A stretch of 64,000 nt of DNA from the NCBI RefSeq assembly GCF_947507565.1, contig NC_089191.1, positions 930,001 through 994,000 on the forward strand, read 5' to 3'. A program made the translations under genes and the position numbers. Positions 49,401-62,439 of the stretch are shown here, one piece after another (position 1 is the first letter of the stretch; every line of letters starts with the position of its first letter). Below the pieces are notes generated by a model. The model was not told the DNA's origin. It searched no databases and saw nothing but the letters and a program-made list of their open reading frames with translations. The DNA comes from Oscarella lobularis. Lineage: Eukaryota; Porifera; Homoscleromorpha; Homosclerophorida; Oscarellidae.

Positions 49401-52400
49401 AGTCGTAACAACGACGGAGGAAACGGCAACGGCGACCTCTGAGCTGGTCGCTTGCACTCAGGTAGGAAAAAGAGATTAGCAGTAAGGTAATTTAACGAGA
49501 AACGGGTCGAATAGTGTAGCTACGTAGCGTTTTCGTCGGATTGAAGTGTATAGCGCACGTTTGACTTGCCCGTTATAGAAGCGGACGTAGCGCCTTGATT
49601 TTGCTGACAAAGCGAATTGTCGTAACTGCGTATGCGTTCGCTTTTGGCATCCAAATAGCGACTGAATGTCTTTAGAATAGACTCACAATGCATTTTGCGA
49701 CCGATTCATCGCTTCTATTTCACGTATTAGGGCATTTCGTAGCAACGCGAGACGATTGACGTCATGCGTTGCTCAATGTAGCGTGACAGGGCGTGTCTGG
49801 CGTACGTAACACACATTCCGCTGTCGTTTTTCGCATTTCGAATTGATTTGCGACAAAATTTCGTTCGTTTTTGTTGTCAGAAATGCATTTGCGGCCGATA
49901 CGAACACTTTTTGATTGTGAATAGCTGCAGTCGTAGGGTCCCAGTCGCGTATAAGTATAAATAGCCAGCATTTACGAGTACTAATCAGATGGAGCAGAGC
50001 AGAGCTCGTGGCTAGGATAGAAGGGAGATTGGCAACACTCCCCAAGGCTTGAGGCACTATGGCCCGGTGGTCGCCTCATTCCTCACTTGACAAGGGTGTA
50101 ACATTGCACGCCTTCCTAGTTCTCGCATCTCTCTCCCAGCTCCTGGGCACCTCTGTCACCGGATAAACCTCCATAGCACCGTCTTCCGCGGGGTTTGTGT
50201 CAAGTGTCGATGTTTTTTGATGTTTTTTTAATGTTCTATACGCAAGAAACGCGTTTTTTGAGCTTCTAGCGGTCAAGCTAAGCTTATTTCCCCAAAGGGG
50301 GACCCTTCGCCAAATCCACGAATATAGAAGCCCTTTACCCAAACCTTCAGATATCATAGGCAAAGGAAGTGGTCTTTACACTTTACCGCCAGACTTAACG
50401 AGTAAAAATTCAGTTTCCCGACACTTTTAATTAGTCGGCCCATCGCCTCTATAAAATTTTTCTTGGGGCATTGCTTCCAGCATAGATATAGCATCTATCT
50501 TTCTTTCATATTATTATATCTATGATTCCAGGCCCTCTTCCCACACTTGAAAATTCTCGGCAGAACCCTGCTTCGAAAACGTCTTTTTTTTATTTTCTTT
50601 TTTGTTAGATTATTGGCTCCACTGTGACCAGTTCCCTCTGCCAAGAGCAGCTGATTAGTTGGGTGAAACAAGTTGCTGGAGCCGTTGAAGGATCTGTCAG
50701 CTCGGCTCAAGTAATTGCCTCGCGTATATGTATATAAACACACACGTATCCTTTTTCCTCTAGAACGCTTGCAGTGATGACGACGCTCTAAAGAAACTCG
50801 GCATGTCGGCGACGAGAGTAACGGACGCACTCCAAGATCTTCTACGCTACATTCAAGACATCGTCAACGGCGGCGAGCACAAAAGCGACAAATACGAAGA
50901 GCAAATAGGAATAATACTGGCGACAACGAGACGACTCATCGACAGTCGACAAAACGCGCAGGAAACATTCGAATCAGCTCAAACCGTGGCCACCGTATAT
51001 ATAATATATACAGTATACCCAGGCCTACTTGATGATAGTTATGTCAAATCGCAGGTGTCTTCCCAAATGGTCTCCTTTTTCAAGGACGAAGCGTCCGGCT
51101 TGTCCGACGAGGACGCGAAGCGGCGTCTCTTGGCGGCGGCGAGAGACCTCGCCGACGCCACGGCGAAGATGATCGACGCCGCCGGCACGCTGGCGCGAGA
51201 TCCGTCGAGCGACGACGCTCGTTCGACGCTTCGAACGGCGACGGAAGACCTGCGCTTGATCGTGAACGCGGCTGCTAGTAACGCGATGAAGAGGATGCTC
51301 ATCAAGAAGTTAGAAGTATGAGAAATTTTCATATATACATATATATATATGATTATTGATTTTAAGGTTTCTGCTAAGCATGCTGCTACAGCTTCCACGC
51401 AGCTCATAGCGGCGGCCCAGGGAGCTGGTCTGACCAATCGCAATGCGTCGTCGCAGCAACATCTTTTGGATACCTGCAAGACGGTCGCCGACCAAATTAG
51501 CCGACTTGTTCAGGCCGTACGAGTCAGCAGGGCGGATTCGGAGAGTTCGAGTGCCCAGCTTGCCCTCATCAACGTCAGCCAGGCTATGATAGAACCGTGT
51601 CGGAAGATGATTGTCGCGTCCAAGGCGGCCGTGCCTACGATCGAAGATCAAGCGGCGGCACTGCAGTTGGCCAACTTTGCCAAACAGGTTGCTACGTGTC
51701 TAGCCAACTTGATATCGGCTGCTTCTGATGTAAGTAGAGCGAGAGCGCGCCCGTCCTTTTTACTTGGAGCGCGTTCTGTAGTCAGCCGAAGCGTGCGGAT
51801 CTTTGGAATTAGAAAATGTCATTGATTTTGTGAGCCAGCTGGAAGATGATCTCGTTACCGTTCAGAAGACCGCCGCAGCGGGGAAATTGTTGCCGTTGCC
51901 TGGAGATACAGTGAAGTCGAAGACGAGCTCTCGTTTTTTGAATTGAATTTTTTTGCCTTTTTTCAGGAAGAGTCGTGCGCTTTGGAGTTGGGCGCAACGT
52001 CGAAGACGGTCGGCGCGGCAATGGCCCAATTGCTGACAGCAGCCGCTCAGGTAAAACAAAACATAAATAAATAGAAATTAAAATATCGATTGCCTGATGC
52101 CGTCTCTGCGGCTTCTTAATTGAAGGGCAACGAGAACTACACGCGAATCGCAGCTCGGGATACGGCCGACGCTCTCAAAATTCTCTCCGGCTCCGTTCGC
52201 GGCATCGCCGCCACGACGAAACAGCGCAGCGCTCAAGACCAGATCGTCGTCACGGCAATCGAAGTGATGCATCACTCTCGTCGTCTCGTCGACGAGGCGA
52301 AGAAAGCGATCAGTTCGCCGCAGAATCCCGATCGGCAATTTCCTCTCGCCCAAGCGGCCAAAGCCGTATCGGACGCCTTGAATCGATTGATCAACTGTCT

Positions 52401-55400
52401 TCCCGGACAACGCGACGTCAACGCGGCGATTCGAGAAATCGCTATGGCCAGCGTTGCCCTGACGACGGAACAATATCCGTCGACGAGCGGCGCGTCCTTT
52501 CAAGACGTTCAAACGTCGTTGAGCGTCGCAGCGGCCTCGCTAAACGTCAGCGCGAGCGACCTGGTGGCAAACTCGCGCGGAACGCATCTACAGTTGGCAC
52601 AGGCGTCGAAGACGTTTGCTGGGAAGTACGGTGACGTGATCAACTCCGGCCTCACACTTGCAGGACTATACAAAGTCAGAATTAATTAATTAATTATAAT
52701 TTGATTAATCGCTTATTAATTAAATTATAATTAATATTATATTGTTCTGTGTAGGAGCCATCTTCTAGGAAGGATATAGTTGTCCACTTAAGATCGGTCT
52801 CCTTGTCTTCGAGCAAGTTGCTTCTCGGCGTCAAAGCGCTCTCGGCCGACGCCAACGCGCCGAACGTGAAAAACAACTTGGCCGCAGCAGCGAGGTGCGC
52901 GCGCCGGGAGAAACGATTTTTTCTACTCTAAACGACTTCCTTCATTGTCAGGGCCGTCACCGATGCAATCAACGCTCTCGTGACGGTTTGCACCGCCGCG
53001 TCGCCCGTCCAACGCGAGTGCGACAACGCGCTGAGAAAGATCCAGACGACCGGCGCCATTCTGCAGAATCCCGACGAACCGGTGACCGACAGCTCCTACT
53101 TCACCTGCCTCGACTCCGTCAGAGAAAACTCAAAGGTAAAATAGCTTTGGTATTATTACCATAGCAACCCCCGTCTTTCCTCGCACAGATCTTGGGCGAA
53201 GCGATGGGCGAGATAGTGAAACACGCCAAAGCGGAACGACACGACGACTTCGTCGACGCCGTACGCAAGGCGACGACCGCCGTCTGCGCGCTCGCGGAAG
53301 ACTCGGCCCAGTCGGCCTACCTCGTCGCAATCGCCGATCCGTCGAGCACGGCCGCCGTGCCCGGCCTCGTCGACTCGTCCCAGTTCGCGCGCGTGCAACA
53401 GGTCGTCCGACAGGCGTGCGAGCAGCTCTTGGATCCTTCTAGTGCCCGGTCCCAATTGCTGAGCGCGGCGACGATCGTTGCGAAGCGCACGTCGGAGCTG
53501 TGCGGCGCGTGCAAGACGGCGTCCGGCAAGACGGATAATCCCGTGGCGAAGCGGAAATTCGTTCAGTCGGCGAAGGACGTTGCTACGTGCTCAGCCAATC
53601 TCATACACAAAATCAAGGTCTGTTTGTGAGAGTGCGGCTATATTGGTACTTATGTCTGGTACGGTTCTCTTTTCTCATAATAGACGTTGGCTTCGGATGT
53701 GTCGGAGGGACGTCGTGCCGAATGCGCTCGATCAACGAATGCGCTTCTGGAAGCGATTGATGAGTTGGTTGAGTTTGCTTCCGCTGCTGAGTTTGCCTCT
53801 GTTCCGGCGCAAATAAGTTCGGAGGTATAGATCACTGCATAATTAATCCATATCGTGTATTTTTTTATTCTGAAGGCTCGTTCTGCGCAAGAGCCTATTG
53901 TGTCTTCTGGCACGACTATGCTCTCAGCCAGCTCGCGTTTGATCGATTCGGCAAAGAGCTTGGCTATGAACCCAAGGGATTCGTCTGCTTGGCAACTCTT
54001 GGCCAGTCACAGCAAAGCCGTTTCGGATGCAATGAAAAAGCTTCTGGCAGCTCTAAAGTTAGTCAAGACGTTTGTCAATTATATTAAATCTATTTTCCTG
54101 TTTTATTACTAGGGACAAGTCGCCTGGCCAGGCGGAATGCGAGAAAGCCATCGAAGCATTGAATCTCGCCATTTTCGAAGTGGATCAAGCGTCCTTGGCG
54201 GCAGTCAGCTCCAAATTGACGCCGAGCACCGAATCAACTCTCCAGGGCTTCCACACTCAAATGAGGAGCAACATCAACGAAGTTAGCGATCTCATTGAAC
54301 CGGTTTCCATAGCGGCGAGAGGAGATCCGGAAAACCTCGGTCACGTGGTATGGCAACTATCCCCAAACGGGGGGGATAACGTTGTTAAGCGTTTCCTAGG
54401 TAACAACGTTCGTAAACTACTTCCTTCCTCTTTCGAGAGCAGCCGTGGGCGCGGCATCGAAAACCTCGAGCGCTCGTCGCCAGATGTCCCTTCTCGAGGA
54501 GACGAAGACACTTGTGGAGTCGGCTCTCCAGCTCATCTACGCGGCGACCGAGTGCGGTGGAAATTCGGAGGCGACCGAATTCTTTCCGGACGTCATGGAG
54601 GCAGAAGAAAACATGACAGAAGCGGTGAAAGATCTAAGGGGAACGCTGGAAATCGCCGCCAGCGAGGCAGGCTTCACCGCGGGAATGATCGAAGCGGTTT
54701 CAAGGGCGGCTAAAACGGTAGGTCAGGTATATTAATTAATTAATTAATGAGAGTTTTTGTCTTCTGCTTTTAGTTAAATGCCGAGGTTGGCAGAGAGGCC
54801 ACGAAATCCTTTGGGGAATATCAGGAAAGCGCGAGCAGCTTAGCCAAAGCCATCGTCCTCAAAGCGCAGGACATGGTTATGAGAGACCGTTTCGCTTGCA
54901 TTTTATTCTCGCTGAACAGTGTCGTCATATAGGTTGGAAAAGCGGGAACGAATCCACTGGAACTGGGCGTCATATCGAAAAACACGACTGCCATCTACTG
55001 CAAAGTGGCTAGCGACTGTGGAGGCGCTCTTGCTACAGCAGAAAACGACGAGGTATGTACGATAGCTCTTAATAAAGAGTACATTTATGTATCTCTATCG
55101 TTAGATTGCCGATGGATTGAAGCGGGCTTGTCAGAAGTTGGGCGACGCCCTTTGCGAGCTTCTGCAGTGCGCTGGAAGCGTCCAAAGCAAACCGACCGAT
55201 TATCAGGGACGGAAAGAACTCGCTGACGCTGCAAGACAAGTCGCCAATCAAGTAAGAGAACGAAGCAAGACTATGTCTGTCTTAGTGACTTCGTTTCGTT
55301 CTCAGGTTGCCTCTTTGATGGCCGCTCTGCAAGCGGGTGCCAAAGGAGCGCAGGCGTGCATAAACGCGGCGGATGACGTAAAAGGAATTATATCGGATCT

Positions 55401-57622
55401 GGACACTGTGATCATGTTCGCATCAACTGGGCTATTGAATAAGGAAGATGAAGCAGACACATTCGGAGATCATAGGTTAGAGGGAAAACTAATATAAAAG
55501 CCACACCATCGAGAATAATACATGTACATGCATAATAGGGAGGACATAGTTCGCACTGCTAAATGTCTACTGGAGGATACGAGAAACTTGGCAAGAGGCG
55601 TCACCGGGTCGCAGAAACAATTGGCATCCGCCGCTGAAGCGTCGGCGAACACCATTAAAGTATTGGCCGATCACGTCAAACTTGGCGCCGCTGCACTCCC
55701 TTCTGATGATCAAGAAACTCAGGTGTATAAACAACATTGATTATTTATTTATTTATTAATTCTGGCTCTATTATATAGGTTCTCTTGTTAAATGCCGTTC
55801 GCGATGTTGCTTCGTCGCTTAGTTCTCTCATCATGGCGACAAAGAACGCCTTTGGTAAGGGCGTTCAAGATCCCACCATGGAGCAGCTTCGTTCATGTGC
55901 CAAGGTAAATTTATTAAAATACGTAAATGTTATTGTTGAGATTTTTTTCCTTTCCGCACGTAGAGCGTGACGGCCAACGTGTCGTCTCTCCTCGAAACGT
56001 TCAAGGCAGTCGATAACAAAGCAGCTCGCGGCGTCCGCGCTCTCGAGTCGGCAATCGACGCCATAGCAGCTCAGCTCGCATCGGAAAGCGAATCGCCGAC
56101 TCGCGACGCCGCCCCAGAAGACGTCATACGCGTCAGCAAGGGCGTCACTATAGCCACGGCGAAGGCAGTGGCTGCAGGGAATTCGGGTCGACAGGACGAC
56201 GCCACGGCGGCGGCGAATCTTAGCCGAAAGGCTATTATTGATATGCTTCGTACAACGAAGGTAAGACAAAAAAGTGCAGTCAGTGTTTTCTGAAATTGTT
56301 GTTGCTTTATAGGCGGCTGCTTCCAAAGCCGAGGTTGTGGAAAGCGGAACTCGTTCAATCGCAGCTGCGAAAGACTGCGCCGCGTCGTTTCGCTCTCTCC
56401 TCCAACTCGTTCACTCCGTAAGAAAGAACTGATTCCTCTTTTTTTTTGAATTAAAAGATTCTTCGTCTCAGATTCTTTTGAAGCCTTCCCAGGAAAGAAA
56501 ACAGAAGCTGACGGCCGTTTCTAAGGAAGTCGCCTTTCACGTCAGCGAAGTCGTTCAATCGGCTCAAGTTCTGAAGGGCGCCGACTGGGTCGATCCGCAC
56601 GACCCGAACGTCATAGCCGAAAACGAATTGCTCAACGCCGCTGCGGCCATCGAAGCCGCCGCGAAGAAACTGACGCTGCTCAAGCCGCGCGAAACGAAGC
56701 ACGTCGCCGACGAGACGTTGAATTTAGACGAGCAAATTCTCGAGGCGGCGCGTGCTATTGCTGCGGCCACCGGCGCTCTCATCAAGTCGGCGACAGCGGC
56801 GCAGCGCGAGTTAGTTGCACAAGGACGAGTAAGCAATGCACACTATACATAGCCTTTGCCTAGCTTAAGGCTAAATCTTTTAGCTTCTTCCCGGTGTTCC
56901 CGGTTCTGATGACAGCCAATGGGCGGAAGGTCTCGTATCAGCGGTATGCGCACCTTTTATCCTACTTTTTCTTCTTTACAATTTTTTTTCGTCTAGGCTC
57001 GTCTGGTTGCCTCCGCAACGCAGTCTCTCTGCGAGGCGGCGAATGCGGCTGTGCAAGGAGTCGGCAATAAGGAAAAACTCGTCGCGTCGGCGAACGCAGT
57101 ATCCTCGTCAACTGCTCAGCTTCTGTTCGCCTGTCGAGTCAAAGCCGACGCGGACAGTGAAAATTCACGCCGTTTACAGGTAGGCCGGTACCTCATATAC
57201 AGTATATACTGTATATATAGAGAGAGCAAGCTGTCAGCCTAGTTAATGATTATTTCGTGTCCTTATCATACGAATCGTCCCTCAATTTAATATTTAGGCC
57301 CTAAGAATTAAAGATTAGGTCCTCAATTTAATATTTAGGCCCTAAGAATTAAAGATAAGGGTATTCAGTTTCTCACCTCTAGGCTGCTGGTTTTGCGGTG
57401 AAAAAAGCATCGGAAAATTTCGTCAAAGCGGCCGCTCAATCGGACGAGCAGGAGAAGGAGGAAGAGTTTGTCCTCGCCGGTGGCGAGGGCAAAATCGGTC
57501 GCATACGAGAGGAGATCGTGGCGAAGGAGAACATCCTAGTGAAGCAACGCGAACTCGAAGAGGCCATGATGAAGCTGAAGAGAATTCGTCGCCATAACTA
57601 CCAGAAAGGGGAAACAGACTAA
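46428..57622 (+). CDS. TLN1: Talin
   Basis: About 40 exons, ~2456 residues (vertebrates ~2540). The FERM head begins MTSLVLRINVVEQNSVKTIQ and includes YGLFLPDEDPKRGVWLESER, RMRQARVRMMDESLKTFL, HKPGYL, LPKEYVKVKGAERRVFAEH and the F3/PTB fold LLGITRESVMRVD with FTLDFGDYSQSYYTMQ. Helical-bundle rod repeats run from 48564 to about 56800. The I/LWEQ (THATCH) actin-binding region appears as VGAASKTSS, LVESALQLIYAATECGG and SLMAALQAGAKGAQACINAA. The last exon ends in the dimerisation helix (LVKQRELEEAMMKLKRIRRH). Talin links integrin beta tails to actin and recruits vinculin. One intron (after 49102) needs a GC donor (CAG|GCAGGA), and the junction near 54348-54443 may include a 10-base exon. Intron 14 holds a dispersed repeat. 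TLN1 is used only as the family name; sponges need not split TLN1 and TLN2. Confidence 0.93.
49761..50310 (+). repeat. Dispersed repeat family, copy C (talin intron)
   Basis: It is in the talin intron 49462-50608. It matches copies A and B of the receptor intron: tgctcaatgtagcgtgacag, tatggcccggtggtcgcc, caccggataaacctcc, ending near ccccaaagggggaccc. The motif tggcccggtgg resembles a tRNA A box and ggataaacctc a weak B box, which would suit a tRNA-derived SINE, but the spacing is long for a tRNA. Confidence 0.7.
57280..57358. repeat. Two tandem 41-bp units in last talin intron
   Basis: The unit starting cctcaatttaatatttaggc occurs at 57280 and again at 57321, nearly identical. It looks like a recent local duplication with no visible function. 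Confidence 0.85.
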
Positions 57623-57885
57623 GGTAAGTAGTTCGCATTGGCTTAGGAGGAGCGAAGTCATGATCACTCTTTTCTTCAGAGACTTAACACAAGAGTCTCT
57701 CATAGGTAGTAGCTATTTGTATTCACTTCTTTTTCTGTGACTTTGCTAACACAGCTAACTGCTGATAGACACCCAACGCCTTTGCTATCGTTTCTCTTTG
57801 TCATTTATTATTGCACGGAAAATTTATTCTCAATTCAAAGTAACAGACGCTTACAGTATATTATCCTAATTATTTAATTATTTAA

Positions 57886-58518
57886 TTAGTTCTTTTCGAC
57901 TGATTTCATTATCTTCTCGTAGGAATCCGAGTAATAGTAATCGGAATCGACGTCATCTCCGTCGAGTTTCAGTTTCACGAACAAATCGTCGCCTATTCGC
58001 TTCACTCGATGCGTTCGCTGTTTCACGCCCTTCGACTTGAGCAAGTGCGACGAACGTCGAGGATCGCGTGGATCAGCGAGAGCGTGATACAGACTCTCGC
58101 CGGTATCTAGTGTTATTCGATGCCGATGCCACGGACAGACGATGCACAGTCGGCCTTCGAAATCCTATAATAATTATGGATTATATCCAACGTCACGTGC
58201 CGCACGTGATTACTTCCACCTCGATGTCTCCTTGATCGAGAGGACCTCCGGCGTCTGTGTGTCAGCGGTCAACGAGTCGTTTTTTTGGGTGAATTTTTGC
58301 GCCTTACGATAGCAGCGTTCGTCCATGGCGTAAAATTCTGCGTCGTTTATCATCACGACGACGAGATCTCGTCCGTTGGCGCTCGCCCTTGCCGAGCTGT
58401 AGCGTTTCTCGGCTCGTGCGACTTCGGAGGATCTAGCAGGAAAGCTATGAAACCGGTTTCTGCACGACATCGGCTTCATATCGGCGATACGGCAGGCGAA
58501 ATGGTACTCATCGGACAT
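57886..58518 (-). CDS. RFESD: Rieske [2Fe-2S] domain protein, RFESD-like
   Basis: Three exons (58308-58518, 58220-58254, 57886-58164) give 174 residues. Both cluster-binding boxes are present: CYHAGGPL, with Cys-x-His formed across the first splice junction, and CIVCPWHRHRITLDTGES with Cys-x-x-His. Length and arrangement match vertebrate RFESD, a soluble Rieske-type protein of poorly known function. The C-terminal tail is acidic and Tyr-rich (DDVDSDYYYSDSYEK). It is convergent with talin (264 bases between stops). Confidence 0.87.
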
Positions 58519-58872
58519 TTTTTCTCCGGGACATTCCGTGCCCGGACTAAGTAAGTCCTGGGGCGCTCTGGGGCCTCCTAAGGACCGCGTTTTCTGTCTA
58601 CAGAGTCACTTTCAATTGAAACGGGTTCTAAGCGTCTGGGAAGTTTTAAATCAGCGACAAGCGAAGTCGTATCGGCGAGATCTCGACTTCGTACAGTGCT
58701 CTGAAGGTAAAAATATCAAATTATCTTACACTAACGGGTGAGTGAGTACTCCTAAATCGTGGAAGTAGAGGCTCCTTATATAAAGTCGCGGTTATGGAAG
58801 CATTGTATTCGGCGAAATGGTCAAAACTTGATACGAGGATAATTTCATAAACATTTTAATTAAAAGTCTGTC

Positions 58873-61275
58873 TGAAGAACGACATTTTGTGCGTGGGAGA
58901 CCAAGAATCGCGATATTTTGGTCCTTTTGACGCGATTCAGTCGTTTCTTCAACTATTTGAAGTGAAAATGCAATTCTAAAGCGTTTCGATCGCGTCGATT
59001 CGACGGATCGTTCGTTTTAGGCGAGAAAACCGCGATGCGATCGGAAAATCGCGCTATTTTTGGTGCTTTCGACGCGATTCGGCCGTTTCTCTTCCTAGTC
59101 TAGTAGATTGTTGGGTGATAGAACTTTTTCGATTCATGGGATGGACCAATCTTTAGTTTTGGCCGAGAAAATCGCGAAAAAACAGCCACCATCCTCCCCG
59201 CCTCCTCCCCCGCCCACCTCACCCATCTTAGCATATTTCAGTTGGCACCGGCGCGCTGCGCGCCGGTGCCAACTGAAATATGCTAACTAATATAGAACTA
59301 CGTTGGTGAACTTCGAACGCGCAGTTCGCAGAAAATCGATGCTTTTGTTCAAAATTTCGAGATTTATCGAAGCTAGTCGTTCCAACATCGATCTTCGTGG
59401 GTGCCGAGGGACTAAGCGTGCCTAGAAAAGCCATTAGAGCGGCGATTTCGTACTAGCGGCGAACTAGGTGTGCGAAGAACGACATTTTTGTGCGTGGGAA
59501 ACCAATAATGGCGATATTTTGGTCCTTTTTCACGCGATTCAGTCGTTTCTTCCACTAGTTGAAGTGAAATTGCAATTCTAAAACGTTTCGATCGCGTCGA
59601 TTCGACGGATCGTTCGTTTTACGCGAGAAAACCGCAATGCGATCGGAAAATCGCGCTATTTTGGTGCTTTCGACGCGATTCGGCCGTTTCTCTTCCTAGT
59701 CTAGTAGATTGTTGGGTTATAGAACTTTTTTGATTCATGGGATCGACCAATCTTTAGTTTTGGCCGAGAAAATTGCGAAAAAAAACTAACCGCCATCCTC
59801 CCCGCCGCCGCCCCCGCCCACCACACCCATCTTAGCACATTTCACTTGGCACCGGCGCAGCGCGCCGGTGCCCAGTGAAATATGCTAAGATCCTAACTAA
59901 TATAGAACTACGTTCGTAAACTTCGAACGCAGTTCATAGAAAATCGATGCTTTTGTTCGAAATCTCGAGATGTATCGAAACTAGTCGTTCCAAAATCGAT
60001 CTTCGTGGGTGCCGAGGGACTAATCGTGCCTAGAAAAGCCATTAGAGCGGCGATTTCGTACTAGCGGCGAACTAGGTGTGCGAAGAACGACATTTTTGTG
60101 CGTGGGAAACCAAGAATGGCGATATTTTGGTCCTTTTTCACGCGATTCAGTCGTTTCTTCCACTAGTTGAAGTGAAATTGCAATTCTAAAGCGTTTCGAT
60201 CGCGTCGATATAACGGATCGTTCGTTTTACGCGAGAAAACCGCAATGCGATCGGAAAATCGCGCTATTTTGGTGCTTTCGACGCGATTCGGCCGTTTCTC
60301 TTCCTAGTCTAGTAGATTGTTGGGTTATAGAACTTTTTTGATTCATGGGATCGACCAATCTTTAGTTTTGGCCGAGAAAATCGCGAAAAAAACTAACCGC
60401 CATCCTCCCCGCCGCCGCCGCCGCCCACCACACCCATCTTAGCATATTTCACTGGGCACCGGCGCAGCGCCAAGTGAAATATGCTAAGATCCTAACTAAT
60501 ATAGAACTACTGTACGTTCGTGAACTTCGAACGCGCAGTTCATAGAAAATCGATGCTTTTGTTCGAAATTTCGAGATGTATCAAACTAGTCGTTCCAACA
60601 TTGATCTTCGTAGGTTTCGAGGGACTAAGCGTGCCTAGAAAAGCCATTAGAACGGTGATTTCGTACTAGCGGTGAACTAGGTGTGAGAACGACATTTTTG
60701 TGCGTGGGAGACCAAGAATGGCGATATTTTGGTCTCTTTCACGCGATTCAGTCGTTTGTTCTCCTAGTTGAAATGAAAATGCAATTCTAAAGCGTTTCGA
60801 TCGCGTGGATTCGACGGATCGTTCGTTTTAGACGAGAAAACCGCAATCGCGCTATTTTTGTGCTTTCGACGCGATTCGGCCGTTTCTCTTCCTAGTCTAG
60901 TAGATTATTGGGTTATAAAACTTTTTTGATTCATGGCATCGACCAATCTTTAGTTTTGGCCGAGAAAATCGCGAAAAAAACTAACCGTCATCCTTCCCGC
61001 CCCGCCCGCGCCCACCACACCCATCTTAGCATATTTCACTGGGCACCGGCGCGTTGCGTGCCGGTGCCAAGTGAAATATGCTAAGATCCTAATATAGAAC
61101 TACGTTCGTGAACTTCGAACGCGTGGCTCGCAGAGAATCAATGCTTTTGTACGACACTTCGATATTTCTCGAAGCTAGTCACTCCAGCATCGATCTCCGT
61201 AGGTTTCGAGGGACTACGCGTGTTTAGAAAAGCCATTAGAGCGGCGATCTCGTACTAGCAGTAAACTGGGTGTGA
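58873..61275. repeat. Tandem satellite, four ~600-bp units with internal hairpins
   Basis: Units start near 58873, 59473, 60080 and 60690, each with gaagaacgacatttttgtgc (or close). Each continues through gtttcgatcgcgtcgattcg, tagtctagtagattgttggg, a hairpin core, and ends at agcggcgaactaggtgtg. Units are about 90 percent alike by eye. No reading frame is shared between them. The arms of the hairpin differ between units more than the flanks do. Confidence 0.9.
59229..59285. repeat. Perfect 28-bp hairpin in satellite unit 1
   Basis: tagcatatttcagttggcac with the following ccggcgcgc pairs exactly with its reverse complement around a single base. Related stems occur near 59831-59887 (unit 2), 60439-60489 (unit 3, shortened loop end) and 61025-61083 (unit 4). 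Upstream of each is a C-rich run (cgcccacc). Confidence 0.92.
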
Positions 61276-61505
61276 GAACTTAAACGTCTTATTTCTGTAC
61301 GTGCTCTGCAAGTACATGCTTAAGCGTTCTCTCCATACAAACAAAGATAGCTTCTATTTGTGTTTCAGATGTTGACTGCTTGACACTTCGTGAACACCAG
61401 CTTGAAGGTCAGTTTCTCTCCTCTTTATTTTTAAGGTACTTTCTTTGTTTCCCCGCCTGTCAATTGTTCTGCCGTGTAGTTGTTCCCGCAATCGGACGAG
61501 GCAGA

Positions 61506-62165
61506 TGCAGTCATCCCTCTGTGGCCAAGAGCGATAAATAGGCCATACCTCTGCAGAGGCTATAGAGTTGCCTCCCCGCGTAAGGCTGAGCACTGGCGGG
61601 TAAATCAGTGACGCCCCTTGGAATTGCACCTGTGAGTGGACTGACATCCCAGCTGCCACTTTCACAGTCCAAGGCTCGGAGCCAAGAGGTTAAACGGGCT
61701 CACCCTCCGCGGGGGAGTATGGAGTGACCCCACGAGTCGTTAGACTCACAGCAGGTGCCCACCTGGCCTTCCCTGTTTGGGCGAGGGGGTGGATGGAGGA
61801 GAGGGAAAGCTACGTTTATTTGTTTATCTACATCCGGGATATTATAAATAAAATTTGAACATAGTTTCCCCTCTCCTCCATCCACCCCCTCACCCAGACG
61901 GGCAAGGCCGGGTGGGCACCTGCTGTGAGTCAACGGACTCGTGGGGTCACTCCATACTCCCCCGCGGAGGGTGAGCCCGTTTAACCTCCTGGCTCCGAGC
62001 CTTGGACTGCGAGTGGCAGCTGGGATGTCAGTCCACTCACAGGTGCAATTCCAAGGGGCGTCACTGATTTACCCGCCAGTGCTCTGCCTTACGCGGGGAG
62101 GCAGCTCTAGAGCCTCTGCAGAGGTGACGCCTATTTAACCTCTTGGCGACCGAGGGATGACTGCA
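61506..62165. repeat. Large inverted repeat (foldback), arms ~300 bp
   Basis: Left arm 61506-61808 and right arm 61865-62165 are reverse complements with few differences, around a 56-base spacer. Weaker similarity extends outward to roughly 61410 and 62280. Shared text includes gaattgcacctgtgagtgg, gtcactccatactcccccgc and gggcacctgctgtgagtc. No coding sequence or transposase is recognised. It could be a foldback transposon or a head-to-head insertion pair. Confidence 0.85.
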
Positions 62166-62439
62166 CGGAGGGAACACAGAGATGGCTGCATTGGAGACAA
62201 ACATCTACATGACAAAACAATTGACGGACAAGGAAACAACAACGAAGTACAGTACCTTGAAGCTAGGGAGAGGCAAATAGACGTTCCAGCCGTGCCCAGC
62301 CAATATCTGAAATAACAGCAATGACTTTATCAGTTTTAGAAATTGCGCAGTTTTTAGTATGTATTAATAAATAAATAAATAAATAAATAAATGAAAGGAC
62401 ATGGCGTACTCCGGATTGCGGCGTTATTAGCGTTGTCTT

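Noticed and set aside
61354..61665. Minus-strand frame repeated as a plus-strand frame at 61941-62138
   Set aside because: The repetition is explained by the inverted repeat; no known protein family and no start context.
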